A stretch of DNA of 64,000 bases from CAWIMX01 sp963792785 (lineage in GTDB: Bacteria > Acidobacteriota > Vicinamibacteria > Vicinamibacterales > CAVVIG01), in contig CAWBXO010000004.1 in assembly GCA_963792785.1 (NCBI GenBank), positions 682,001-746,000 of the forward strand, in the 5' to 3' direction. Of this stretch, positions 9,183 through 17,415 are shown piece by piece. The position numbers were made by a program, and so were the translations under genes. Numbering within the stretch: the stretch's first letter is position 1; each line of letters starts with the position of its first letter. Below the pieces are notes generated by a model that was not told where the DNA came from, did no database searches, and worked only from the letters and a program-made list of their open reading frames with translations.

Positions 9183-11624
9183 TCAGGCTGATCCGGGCCG
9201 TGCGCGCCGCCGCCAGAAGACCAGGACCGTCATCAGCGCCAGCGCCGCCACGGCGGACGTCGCGCCCCAGAGGTACAACCCGACCGGACGATGCGTGAAG
9301 ACCACGCGGTGCGGGCCGGGCGCGAGTCGTACGGCCCGAAACAGCACGTCGGCGCGCAGCAGCGGCGCCGGCGCCCCGTCCACCTCGACGCGCCACGCCG
9401 GATCGTACGAGTCGAGCAGCACGAGATACCCGCCGTCGGCCCCTGCGGCCGCCTCGATCGACACCACGTTGGCCCCATCCTCGATGAATCGCGCGGACGG
9501 CGCCGCAGGCGGCCCGGCGATGCCGCTGGGTGCCGGCGGCGGCGCTTCCAGGCGCACGGGATCGGCGCCCGTCGAGGCCTCGCGGAACAATTGCAGCATG
9601 GCCGTGCTGCGATCCGCGACCACGCGCGCGGTGTCGGCGACGTACGCTCGGCGGGCGTCCGGGACACACTCGTACATCCGCACGGTCGCGAACGCCTCGG
9701 CGAACTCCGCCACCAGCCGGTCCCCAGGGTGCATGGGCGCGCCCGTCAGGCAGTAGCGAACACCGCTCCGCTCGAGAAAACGCAGACGCTCCTGACGATC
9801 GGCCTGCTCGAAGAGCGCCACGGCCCAGTGCTGCTCCACCGGCCACAGCAGCGGAAGATCGTACGACAGGATTTCGCGCGCGTGCCACGCGGCCGGGGTG
9901 AGGGCGGCATACGTCGACAGCACGGCGCGCCCCTCGACGACGCTGAGGCCTGGAACGGCGTGCCATCCGAGCAGCGCGAGGTCGGGATCTGCCTCGATCA
10001 GGCTGCCGCGAAACTTGCCGCCGAAGTAGAACCGCTCGGACGGCCGTGCCAGCGCGGCCGTCCAGCGCGGCGCCTGAAAGTCGGACACGGGCATCACCGG
10101 ATTCAACCCGGACTGCACGACGAGCAGGTCGCCCGCGATGAGCACGATCAGCGCCAGGCGGGCCGCCGCGGCTTCCCGCCGGCGACTGCAGGCAAGGGTC
10201 GCGAGCAGGACGCTCAACACGAGCACGAACAGCGCGCGGGCGGCCGCGGGCGGGGCGTGATCGAACAGAAACTGCGCGGCCGCGATCGGGTCGGCCACGC
10301 CGACCAGCTGGCCCAGACGAAAGAACGCCCTCGCGGCCATGAACGGGGCGAACGCGATCGCGCCGATCAGCGCGGCCAGCAACACGCCACCGGCAAGTCC
10401 CGCACCGAGCATCGCCCGCACCGCGCCGCGCCGCGCGGCCGTGTTTCCGGCGGCGCCGCGCTCCGCCAGGAGCGCCTCGGCGCCCGCCGCGCAGAGCATC
10501 GCAAGGCCGAGGGCGACAAAGAGAAGGAACTTCACCGGGAAGCGGAAGCTGCGCAGCCCGGGCACGACCGCCTGCAACGCCGCGTACACCGGCGTGTACG
10601 TGCCAAGGCCGCACGCCAGGCCGGCGGCGGCGACGCCCACCCAGAACGCCCGCCAGCGCCGCTCCCCCGTCAGCGATCCCAGCAGCGCGAGCAGCAGGAC
10701 GCCAGGACCGAGATAGATCGAGAAGAAGAAGGGCTCGCGGCCGCTGTTCAACGGCGGCACCCACGGCAGCGCGCTGTTGTACGCCGTGAAGGTGTCGCCG
10801 AAGACATGCGGCAGCAGCGCTTCGACGCCCCACAGCGGATGCAGGGACCAGAACGCGGCGTCGTCCAGCACGGACCGGGGCGAGTGCCCGGCCGCCAGCA
10901 CCATCGGAACGAGCTGAACCGCTGCCACGACTGCGGCGACCGCGACGGCCGCGGCGAACCGTCCCGCCACACGCGCCCAGGCGGAGATCGACCGGCCCGG
11001 ACACCGGCTGAGCATGTACGCGCCCACGATGGCGAGCGAGCCGGCCATCGTGACGGGCTCGCCCGAAAGCATCTGCAGCGCCGCGAACCCGCTGAGGGCG
11101 GCCAGCCGCCGCGCCGACGGCGCGGCGACGTCGCGATCGGCGGCCCACAACATCCACGACGTCCACGCAATGGACCACGAGAGGTTCGGGAAGTTCGCCG
11201 TGGACAGGGCGCAGCCGCTGGCGGCGAAGGCCATCGAACCGATGGCGGCGCTCGACGCCGAGACGTGGCGTCGGAGGAACAACCAGGTGCCGAGCGCGGC
11301 CAGCGGCAGGGGCAGCGCGACGATCAGGTTGAACCCGAGTGCGGCCGGAAAGAGCACGCGCAGCAGCGTCACGGGCAGCAGGAACAGCTGGTTGAGCGCG
11401 TCGGGATACGCCGGCTGGCCGCCGGCGGCGTACGGATCCCAGAGCGGCAGGCCGCCCCCGAGCAGCGTGTCGCGAATCCATAGATGGCGCGGCCAGAAGA
11501 AGAGCGTGAGGTCGCGCACGAAGAAGATGTTCGTCAGACTCAGGCCGCGGAGGAACGGCAGGAAGGCGACGAGCACGGCGAAGCCGGGCCACATCCAGCG
11601 AGGGGCACGCGACGTATAAGTCAC
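9183..11624 (-). CDS. YfhO-like multipass membrane protein (GT-C type fold)
   Basis: The 813-residue protein begins with a membrane segment (FAVLVAFLPFLRGLSL) and then shows a long series of hydrophobic helices to about residue 480. An extracytoplasmic domain (about 480-770) contains VSDFQAPRW, FYFGGKFRGSLIEADPDLALLGWHA and LVLLDSYDPAWRVEVDG, and a final helix precedes a basic tail. This is the layout of the YfhO family, linked in Gram-positives to glycosylation of lipoteichoic acid; in Gram-negative acidobacteria the substrate is unknown. The start is the GTG at 11624; an ATG at 11594 immediately before the first helix is an alternative. It is divergent from the nucleotidyltransferase gene (65 nt). 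Confidence 0.82.
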   Translation of the reverse strand: MTYTSRAPRWMWPGFAVLVAFLPFLRGLSLTNIFFVRDLTLFFWPRHLWIRDTLLGGGLPLWDPYAAGGQPAYPDALNQLFLLPVTLLRVLFPAALGFNLIVALPLPLAALGTWLFLRRHVSASSAAIGSMAFAASGCALSTANFPNLSWSIAWTSWMLWAADRDVAAPSARRLAALSGFAALQMLSGEPVTMAGSLAIVGAYMLSRCPGRSISAWARVAGRFAAAVAVAAVVAAVQLVPMVLAAGHSPRSVLDDAAFWSLHPLWGVEALLPHVFGDTFTAYNSALPWVPPLNSGREPFFFSIYLGPGVLLLALLGSLTGERRWRAFWVGVAAAGLACGLGTYTPVYAALQAVVPGLRSFRFPVKFLLFVALGLAMLCAAGAEALLAERGAAGNTAARRGAVRAMLGAGLAGGVLLAALIGAIAFAPFMAARAFFRLGQLVGVADPIAAAQFLFDHAPPAAARALFVLVLSVLLATLACSRRREAAAARLALIVLIAGDLLVVQSGLNPVMPVSDFQAPRWTAALARPSERFYFGGKFRGSLIEADPDLALLGWHAVPGLSVVEGRAVLSTYAALTPAAWHAREILSYDLPLLWPVEQHWAVALFEQADRQERLRFLERSGVRYCLTGAPMHPGDRLVAEFAEAFATVRMYECVPDARRAYVADTARVVADRSTAMLQLFREASTGADPVRLEAPPPAPSGIAGPPAAPSARFIEDGANVVSIEAAAGADGGYLVLLDSYDPAWRVEVDGAPAPLLRADVLFRAVRLAPGPHRVVFTHRPVGLYLWGATSAVAALALMTVLVFWRRRARPGSA

Positions 11625-11689
11625 CGCTTTGGCCTATCGGACGATGCGGATTCGGCCAATAGCCGATCGTGCTACATTGCAGCCCGGTC

Positions 11690-12622
11690 ATGCGCGCTCC
11701 CACCACGGCGATGGTGCTCGCCGCCGGTCTCGGCACCCGCCTGCGCCCGCTCACCGACGTCCGCGCGAAGCCCGCCCTGCCGGTCGCCGGGAAGCCGCTC
11801 GTCCGCTGGATCGTGGCGTGGCTCGCGCGCGCCGGCGTCACCGACGTCGTCGTGAACCTGCATCACCGGCCGGCGACGATCGCGGAGGTGCTCGGCGACG
11901 GCAGCGACCTCGGCGTGCGCGTCCGCTACTCGTGGGAGCAGCCGGTCCTGCTCGGGAGCGCGGGCGGGCCGCGGCTGGCGCTGCCCATTCTGGGCGTCGA
12001 TCGGTTTCTGCTCGTGAACGGCGACACGCTGTCCGACGTGGACCTCGAGGCGCTGGCCGCGCGACATGCCGGCGCGGGCGCGCGGGCGACGCTGGCGGTC
12101 GTGCCGAACCCCGACCCGCGGAGGTACGGCGGCGTGCGCGTGGCCCCGTCGGGCCGCGTCGTGGGCTTCGCGCCCCGCGGGCCGTCGGCGGAGGGCGCGC
12201 GCCACTTCACCGGCGTGCAGATCGTCGAGTCGTCGGTGTTCGAGCGCCTGGCGACGGACCGGCCATCGGCCACGATCGGCGGCGTGTACGACGCGCTGAT
12301 CGCGGATGCGCCGGGCGCCGTGGCCGCGTACGAGTCCGACGCCGCGTTTCACGACATCGGGACCGTCGCGGACTACATCGCCACCTCGCGGGCCCTCGCC
12401 GCCGGGCGCGACGAAGCCGGCCTGAGCGGCGCGCACATCCATCCCGCCGCCTCGCTTCGCGAGACCATCGTCTGGAACGACGTGTGGGTGGGCGCCGGCG
12501 CGCGGCTCGACGGCTGCATCGTCACCGACGGCGTCGTCGTGCCGGCGGGCGCCGACTACCGGCACGTCATCCTGCTGGCGGGCCCGAACGGCGGCGTCCG
12601 CGAGGCGCCGATCGGATCATGA
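11690..12622 (+). CDS. murU: Sugar-1-phosphate nucleotidyltransferase, MurU-like
   Basis: The protein starts MRAPTTAMVLAAGLGTRLRPLT; the LAAGxGTRLRP loop binds the nucleotide triphosphate. KPALPVAGKPL follows, and FLLVNGDTLSD carries the catalytic-metal Asp. About 310 residues is slightly longer than MurU because a short left-handed-helix-like tail (HIHPAASLRETIVWNDVWVGAGARL) is present. The next gene is an AmgK-type kinase overlapping by ATGA. In pseudomonads AmgK and MurU act together to recycle MurNAc into UDP-MurNAc. The pairing is the main reason for the MurU call; a mannose-1-phosphate guanylyltransferase is the alternative. A TACATT box at 11673-11678 is a possible promoter. I chose ATG 11690 because the family starts there. 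Confidence 0.72.
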   Translation: MRAPTTAMVLAAGLGTRLRPLTDVRAKPALPVAGKPLVRWIVAWLARAGVTDVVVNLHHRPATIAEVLGDGSDLGVRVRYSWEQPVLLGSAGGPRLALPILGVDRFLLVNGDTLSDVDLEALAARHAGAGARATLAVVPNPDPRRYGGVRVAPSGRVVGFAPRGPSAEGARHFTGVQIVESSVFERLATDRPSATIGGVYDALIADAPGAVAAYESDAAFHDIGTVADYIATSRALAAGRDEAGLSGAHIHPAASLRETIVWNDVWVGAGARLDGCIVTDGVVVPAGADYRHVILLAGPNGGVREAPIGS

Positions 12623-13644
12623 CGACCACCGCCTTCGACGGCCTCGACCAGGACGCGCGCATCCGGCGCTTCGTGTCGGAGCGCGTGCCGGGATACGCCG
12701 GCGCGCGCGTGGTCCCGATGACCGGGGACGCCTCCGATCGACGCTACGTGCGGCTCGTGCCCGCCGCCGGGGCGCCCGTGGTCCTGGCGCTGCACGCCGC
12801 CCCCATCGAGTTCGCGACGCTGCCGTTCGCGAACGTGCGCGACATGTTCGGACGCGTGCCGTTGCCGGCGCCGGAGATCCTCGGCCATTCCGACCGGCTG
12901 GGCATCATCGCGCTCGAAGATCTCGGCGACGTGACGCTGCAGGCCCTCCTCGGCGCCGGCGACCCGCGCGAGCGCGACGCCCGCTACCGCGAAGCCGTGG
13001 GGCTCATCGCCCTCCTCCAGCGCCGGAGCGCGGAGCTCGAAGACTCCGGCTATCAGCCTTATCGCATCCGGTTCGACGTCGAGCGGCTGACGTGGGAGTT
13101 GCACTTCTTCGTGAAGCACTTCCTCGAAGGCGCCCGCGACGCGCGCCTGACGCCGGCCGAGCGCGGCGCCCTCGACGAGGAGTGGCGCGCGATCGTCGAG
13201 GAGCTCGCGGCGGAGCCCACGGTGGTCTGCCATCGCGATTACCACAGCCGCAATCTGATGGTCCACGCCGGACAGCTTTACGTGATCGACTTCCAGGATG
13301 CCCGGCTCGGCCCCGACACCTACGACCTCGCCTCGCTGCTGCGCGACTCGTACGTCGGCCTGACGGACGCGGAACTCGACGGCTTCATCGCGTACTTCCT
13401 GGCATTGAGGGGACCGGCGGCCGATCGACCCGACGTCTTCCGCCGGCGGTTCGATCTGATGGCCGTCCAGCGCAACCTGAAGGCCCTGGGCACGTTCGGC
13501 TTTCAGAGCGCGTCACGCGCCAACCCGGTGTACCTCCAGTACGTGCCGCGCACGCTCGCGTACGTGCGCGCCAACCTCCGGGCGCATCCGCGCTTCGCGC
13601 GCCTGTCGGCGCTGCTCGCGCCGCACCTTCCGGAACTCGCCTGA
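12619..13644 (+). CDS. amgK: Aminoglycoside-phosphotransferase-fold sugar kinase, AmgK-like
   Basis: The 341-residue protein has the APH/choline-kinase fold: GDASDRRYVRL near the N-terminus, LGIIALEDLGDVTLQ as the hinge, VVCHRDYHSRNLMVH with catalytic HxDxxxxN, and VIDFQDARLGPDTYDLASLL with the metal-binding Asp. This set is typical of AmgK, the anomeric MurNAc/GlcNAc kinase that feeds MurU. The ATG overlaps the stop of the nucleotidyltransferase gene and its own stop overlaps the next ATG, so the three genes are an operon. The substrate is inferred from the pair; hexosamine or heptose kinases of the same fold cannot be excluded. Confidence 0.75.
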   Translation: MTTTAFDGLDQDARIRRFVSERVPGYAGARVVPMTGDASDRRYVRLVPAAGAPVVLALHAAPIEFATLPFANVRDMFGRVPLPAPEILGHSDRLGIIALEDLGDVTLQALLGAGDPRERDARYREAVGLIALLQRRSAELEDSGYQPYRIRFDVERLTWELHFFVKHFLEGARDARLTPAERGALDEEWRAIVEELAAEPTVVCHRDYHSRNLMVHAGQLYVIDFQDARLGPDTYDLASLLRDSYVGLTDAELDGFIAYFLALRGPAADRPDVFRRRFDLMAVQRNLKALGTFGFQSASRANPVYLQYVPRTLAYVRANLRAHPRFARLSALLAPHLPELA

Positions 13645-14489
13645 TGGCCGAACGCGTGTTTGGGATGTCCACCCGCGTCTGTCATCCCGGCCCGCTGACG
13701 CGCCAGCACCTCCTCGACATCGCGGCACGCGGCTTCCGCACGATCGAGCTCTACGCGCACCGCGCGCATCTCGACTATCACGCCGACGCGTCCGTCGCCG
13801 ATCTCCAGGCCTGGCTCGCGGACGCGGGCCTGACGCTCGACGCCGTGCACGCGCCCGTGGCCGAGCCGCTCGGCGGCGGCCGCCGCGACGCGCCGCTGTC
13901 GATCGCGAGCGCCGACGCCGCGGCCCGCGAGCACGCGCTCGACGAGGCCGCGCGAGCGCTGCACGTCGCGCGGCGGCTTCCCACGCGCGTCTTCGTCGTC
14001 CACCTCGGCCTGCCCCGCGCGCTGGCCCCCCCCGGAGGAGACACGCGCGACGCCGCGCGCCGGAGCGTCGAGGCGCTGCGCGACCTCGCCGCCCCCCTCG
14101 GCGTGCGCGTCGCGCTCGAGGTCCTCGGCAACGAACTCTCCCGCCCGGGCTCGCTGGTGCACTTCCTGGAGCGGACCGTCGGCCCCGCCGGCCTTGGCCT
14201 GTGCCTCGACACCGGCCACGCGCACCTCGAGGGCGGCGTGGTGGACGCCATCGAGACGATGGCCGAACATCTGATGGCGGTCGACCTGCACGACAATCGC
14301 GGGCGGGTCGACGATCACGCCCTGCCCTTCGAGGGGACCATCGACTGGCCGGCGGCGCTCACGACGCTGCAGAAGGTCGGTTACGATGGTCCCTTGATGT
14401 TCGACCCCGCGCCGCGCGCCCCGCTCGCCGATCTCCTGGCGAGGGCCGAGCGGGCGCGGCGCACGGTCGAGCGGCATCTGACACCCTGA
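13644..14489 (+). CDS. Sugar phosphate isomerase/epimerase (xylose isomerase-like TIM barrel)
   Basis: The 281-residue protein shows a repeating beta-alpha pattern. It has HLLDIAARGFRTIELYAHRAHLDYH-like N-terminal strands, VFVVHLGL and RVALEVLGNELS in the middle, and LCLDTGHAHLEGG plus LMAVDLHDNRGRVDDH toward the end. The Glu, Asp, His and Asp positions match the metal site of AP_endonuc_2/IolE-type proteins. The start overlaps the kinase stop (TGATG). Given the neighbours, a role in amino sugar metabolism is possible but not shown. No other start is in frame close by. Confidence 0.8.
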   Translation: MAERVFGMSTRVCHPGPLTRQHLLDIAARGFRTIELYAHRAHLDYHADASVADLQAWLADAGLTLDAVHAPVAEPLGGGRRDAPLSIASADAAAREHALDEAARALHVARRLPTRVFVVHLGLPRALAPPGGDTRDAARRSVEALRDLAAPLGVRVALEVLGNELSRPGSLVHFLERTVGPAGLGLCLDTGHAHLEGGVVDAIETMAEHLMAVDLHDNRGRVDDHALPFEGTIDWPAALTTLQKVGYDGPLMFDPAPRAPLADLLARAERARRTVERHLTP

Positions 14490-14491
14490 TC

Positions 14492-15784
14492 ATGCAGACG
14501 TACATCGAAGACATCGGGCGACACGAAGGTCAGGACGTCACGATCAAGGGCTGGCTGCACAACCGCCGGTCGAGCGGCAAGATCCATTTCCTGATCGTGC
14601 GCGACGGCACCGGGTTCATTCAGGCGGTGATGTCGAAGGCCGCCGCCGGCGAGGCGCTGTTCGCGACGGCCGGCCACCTGTCGCAGGAGACCTCGATCGT
14701 CGTCACGGGCGCCGTGCGCGCGGACACGCGGGCGCCGAGCGGCTACGAGATCGACGTCAAGGAGCTGGAGGTCGTCGGCGCCTCGCACGACTACCCGATC
14801 ACGCCGAAGGAGCACGGCGTGGACTACCTGCTCGACCGCCGGCATCTCTGGATCCGGAGCGAGCGGCAGCAGGCCGTGCTGCGCATCCGCCACGAGATCA
14901 TCGACGCGGTGCGCACCTTCTTCAACGACCGCGGCTTCATCCTGGCTGACACGCCGATCTTCACGCCCGCCGCGTGCGAGGGGACGACGACGCTCTTTCC
15001 CGCGCAGTACTTCGAGGAGCAGACCGCGTACCTCACGCAAAGCGGCCAGCTCTACAACGAAGCGAATGCGATGGCGCTCGGGCGCGTGTACTGCTTCGGT
15101 CCGACGTTCCGCGCCGAGAAATCGAAAACGCGCCGCCACCTCACCGAGTTCTGGATGGTGGAGCCGGAGATGGCCTACGCGGATCTGAACGACGTGATGG
15201 ACCTGGCCGAGGCGCTGGTGGTCTCCGTCGTCGGCCGCGTCCTCGAACGGCGGCGGCGCGAGCTGACCGTGCTCGAGCGCGACGTCGCGAAGCTCGAGGC
15301 GGTGCGCGCGCCCTTTCCGCGCATCACCTACGACGAGGCCGTGGCCATCCTCAAGGAAGAGGGCCTGCCCTTCGAATGGGGCGGCGACTTCGGCGGGCCA
15401 GACGAGACGGCGCTCTCGCGGCGATTCGACCGGCCGGTGCTGATCCACCGCTATCCGTCCGCGGTGAAAGCCTTCTACATGAAGCCCGATCCCGATCGCC
15501 CCGAGCTCGCGCTGTGCGTCGACATGCTGGCGCCCGAGGGGTGCGGCGAGATCGTCGGCGGCGGCCAGCGCCTCGACGACCTGGACCTGCTGCTCCAGCG
15601 CATCCAGGAGCACGGCCTGCCGCAGGAGGCGTTCGAGTGGTATCTCGATCTCCGCCGCTACGGCAGCGTGCCGCACGGCGGCTTCGGCATGGGCATCGAG
15701 CGCGTGGTCGCCTGGATCTGCGGCCTCGAGCACGTCCGCGAGACCATTCCCTACCCGCGCATGCTCTACCGCCTCTATCCGTAG
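14492..15784 (+). CDS. asnS: Asparaginyl-tRNA synthetase
   Basis: This 430-residue class IIb synthetase charges tRNA-Asn. The OB-fold anticodon domain (about 1-100, starting VTIKGWLHNRRSSGKIHF) is followed by the catalytic domain. Motif 2 is FGPTFRAEKSKTRRHLTEFW and motif 3 is GGFGMGIERVVAWI. The length equals that of normal bacterial AsnRS. Separation from AspRS rests on the overall pattern and on the absence of the GAD insertion. It begins 2 nt after the isomerase stop and is probably co-transcribed with it. A repeat-rich spacer starts directly after its TAG. Confidence 0.92.
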   Translation: MQTYIEDIGRHEGQDVTIKGWLHNRRSSGKIHFLIVRDGTGFIQAVMSKAAAGEALFATAGHLSQETSIVVTGAVRADTRAPSGYEIDVKELEVVGASHDYPITPKEHGVDYLLDRRHLWIRSERQQAVLRIRHEIIDAVRTFFNDRGFILADTPIFTPAACEGTTTLFPAQYFEEQTAYLTQSGQLYNEANAMALGRVYCFGPTFRAEKSKTRRHLTEFWMVEPEMAYADLNDVMDLAEALVVSVVGRVLERRRRELTVLERDVAKLEAVRAPFPRITYDEAVAILKEEGLPFEWGGDFGGPDETALSRRFDRPVLIHRYPSAVKAFYMKPDPDRPELALCVDMLAPEGCGEIVGGGQRLDDLDLLLQRIQEHGLPQEAFEWYLDLRRYGSVPHGGFGMGIERVVAWICGLEHVRETIPYPRMLYRLYP

Positions 15785-15787
15785 CCC

Positions 15788-15903
15788 GCGCCACAGCGGG
15801 ACGGCGTCGCAGCGCCACAGCGGGACAGCGGGACAGCATCGGAGCGGGACTCCGTATACTAGAATGAGTGGTTGTCCGTCTTCGCGCCTTCGTGCCTTCG
15901 TGG
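15788..15903 (+). repeat. Repeat-rich spacer between asnS and rimO
   Basis: The string CGCCACAGCGGGAC occurs at 15788-15801 and again at 15812-15825, followed by AGCGGGAC-type partial copies to 15850. A second array, of 8 nt (CTTCGCGC, CTTCGTGC, CTTCGTGG), occupies 15880-15903. Between them TATACT at 15855-15860 may be a -10 box. The first array begins 3 nt after the asnS stop. Confidence 0.55.
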
Positions 15904-15944
15904 TTGCATTTCCGTGATCGTGTTTCCAGCGTGATCCCAAACAG

Positions 15945-17345
15945 ATGAAAGTCGGCCTGATCTCCCTCGGCTGTCCCAAGAACCTCGTGGACTCGGAAGT
16001 GATGCTCGGCCTCGCCCATGAGGCCGGACACACGCTCACCTCCGACGCCGCCGAGGCGGACGTGATCGTCGTCAACACGTGCGCCTTCATCGATTCCGCG
16101 AAACAGGAGTCCGTGGACACCATCCTCGAGATGGCGCGCCACAAGACCGAGGGCCGCTGCACGCGGCTCGTCGTCACGGGCTGCCTGGCCGAGCGCTACC
16201 GCGACGAGCTGCGCCAGGAGATCCCCGAGATCGACGCCGTGCTCGGCACCGGCGAGGTCCCGGCCATTGTCGGCGCCATCGCCGGCGCGACGGCGCCGGC
16301 CGGCGTCGCCCCCCTCACTTTCCACCGCACCCCGCACCCCGCACCCCGCACCACGCACCCAGCACCCCGCACCCCGCACCCCGCACCTGATTACATCTAC
16401 GACGCCGACACGCCCCGCATCTTCGCGACCCCGCGGCACTACGCCTATATCAAGGTGGCCGAGGGCTGCGACTACGCGTGCGCGTTCTGCATCATTCCGA
16501 CGCTCCGGGGCGCCTACCGCAGCCGCCCGGCCGACTCGATCGTGCGCGAGGCGCGCGCGCTGGCCGGCCGCGGCGTCAAGGAGCTGCTTCTCATCTCGCA
16601 GGACACGACCTTCTACGGCATCGACCGCCAGGAGCGCGGCGCGCTGGCGCGCCTGCTCCGCGATCTGAACGGCATCGACGGCCTGGAGTGGATCCGGCTC
16701 CTGTATCTCTATCCCACGACGATCGACGAGGACACGCTGGCCGCGATGGCCGACTGCGAGAAGGTCTGCCGGTACATCGACCTGCCGCTGCAGCACGCGT
16801 CCGATCCGGTGCTGAAACGGATGAAGCGGCCCGGCACCCGCGCGCAGTACGAGCGTCTGCTCGACCGGATCCGCGCCCGCGTGCCCGGCGTCGCCCTGCG
16901 CACCACCTTCATCGTGGGCTTCCCGGGCGAGACCGAAGCCGACGTGGACGCGCTGTGCGCGTTCGTGCGCGAACAGGGGTTCGCGTCGGTCGGCGTCTTC
17001 ACGTATTCGCACGAAGAGGGCACGTCGGCGCACGCGTTCGAGGACGACGTGCCGGCGGCGGCGAAGACCGCGCGGCGCGACCGCGTGATGACGCTGCAGC
17101 GGACGCTGGTCGAGGCGCGCCAGCGCGACCGGATTGGCACGCGCGTACGCGTGATGGTGGACGGCCCGGCCGACCACGACCTGGTCCTGCGGGGCCGCCT
17201 CGAGGGCCAGGCGCCCGATATCGACGCCGCCGTGTTCCTCACCGACTGCGACCCGTCGGCGTTCCATGCGGGCGATGTGGTGGACGTCGAGATCGTGGAG
17301 GCCCGCGGCTACGACCTCGTCGCCCGCCCGTTCGCTATGATATAG
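15945..17345 (+). CDS. rimO: Ribosomal protein S12 methylthiotransferase
   Basis: RimO is a radical-SAM enzyme that adds a methylthio group to an aspartate of ribosomal protein S12. The N-terminal UPF0004 domain has the three cluster cysteines Cys10 (SLGCPKN), Cys46 (NTCAFID) and Cys80 (TGCLAERY). The radical-SAM cluster is Cys175, Cys179 and Cys182 (CDYACAFC), and a TRAM domain ends the protein. At 466 residues it is longer than usual. Residues about 128-148 (TPHPAPR-type repeats) are encoded by a 7-nt tandem array lying between the two domains, so they form an extra linker rather than a missing domain. The gene precedes the rimP-nusA block, and its end carries a possible promoter for it. 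Confidence 0.93.
   Translation: MKVGLISLGCPKNLVDSEVMLGLAHEAGHTLTSDAAEADVIVVNTCAFIDSAKQESVDTILEMARHKTEGRCTRLVVTGCLAERYRDELRQEIPEIDAVLGTGEVPAIVGAIAGATAPAGVAPLTFHRTPHPAPRTTHPAPRTPHPAPDYIYDADTPRIFATPRHYAYIKVAEGCDYACAFCIIPTLRGAYRSRPADSIVREARALAGRGVKELLLISQDTTFYGIDRQERGALARLLRDLNGIDGLEWIRLLYLYPTTIDEDTLAAMADCEKVCRYIDLPLQHASDPVLKRMKRPGTRAQYERLLDRIRARVPGVALRTTFIVGFPGETEADVDALCAFVREQGFASVGVFTYSHEEGTSAHAFEDDVPAAAKTARRDRVMTLQRTLVEARQRDRIGTRVRVMVDGPADHDLVLRGRLEGQAPDIDAAVFLTDCDPSAFHAGDVVDVEIVEARGYDLVARPFAMI
16328..16383 (+). repeat. In-frame heptanucleotide array inside rimO (CACCCCG x8)
   Basis: Eight consecutive 7-nt units run from 16328 to 16383: six are CACCCCG, one is CACCACG and one is CACCCAG. A partial ninth follows. 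Because 7 is not a multiple of 3, the array is read in all three frames in turn and encodes a 7-residue peptide period (H/T-P-A-P-R). None of the three forward frames contains a stop, so the rimO frame survives. Confidence 0.85.
17336..17341 (+). promoter_or_regulatory. Possible -10 box of the rimP operon
   Basis: TATGAT (5 of 6) lies at the very end of rimO and is followed directly by an overlapping TATAGT (17341-17346). It is about 32 nt before the attenuator-like hairpin, which fits a short leader transcript. No good -35 hexamer is visible. Confidence 0.4.
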
Positions 17346-17377
17346 TTTTGAATTCGGACCCTGGGTGGGATGGCCGA

Positions 17378-17400
17378 AGTGGGCGTGTGCCCACTTTTTT
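17378..17400 (+). terminator. Attenuator-type hairpin upstream of rimP (rimP-leader-like)
   Basis: AGTGGGC (17378-17384) pairs perfectly with GCCCACT (17389-17395) around a GTGT loop and is followed by a run of six T. This is an intrinsic terminator placed between the probable promoter and rimP. A hairpin of this AGUGGGC…GCCCACU-U6 form before rimP-nusA is known in several bacteria (rimP leader RNA family). It probably controls entry of polymerase into the nusA operon, with NusA itself a plausible feedback factor (inference). Confidence 0.75.
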
Positions 17401-17415
17401 CGTTTAAGGACGCTC

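Noticed and set aside
9291..11483. A 730-codon open frame antisense to the YfhO-like gene, and a 917-codon frame parallel to it
   Set aside because: Both have extreme Arg/Gly/Ala/Gln composition and no motif; the YfhO-like frame has membrane helices and conserved strings.
15864..15917. A 17-codon open frame after TATACT upstream of rimO, a possible leader peptide
   Set aside because: It has no ribosome site, lies in a repeat-rich spacer, and shows no attenuation structure; chance is more likely.
16328..16383. The rimO array, and the other short arrays, as CRISPR
   Set aside because: Units are 7-9 nt without unique spacers, and no cas gene is in the window.
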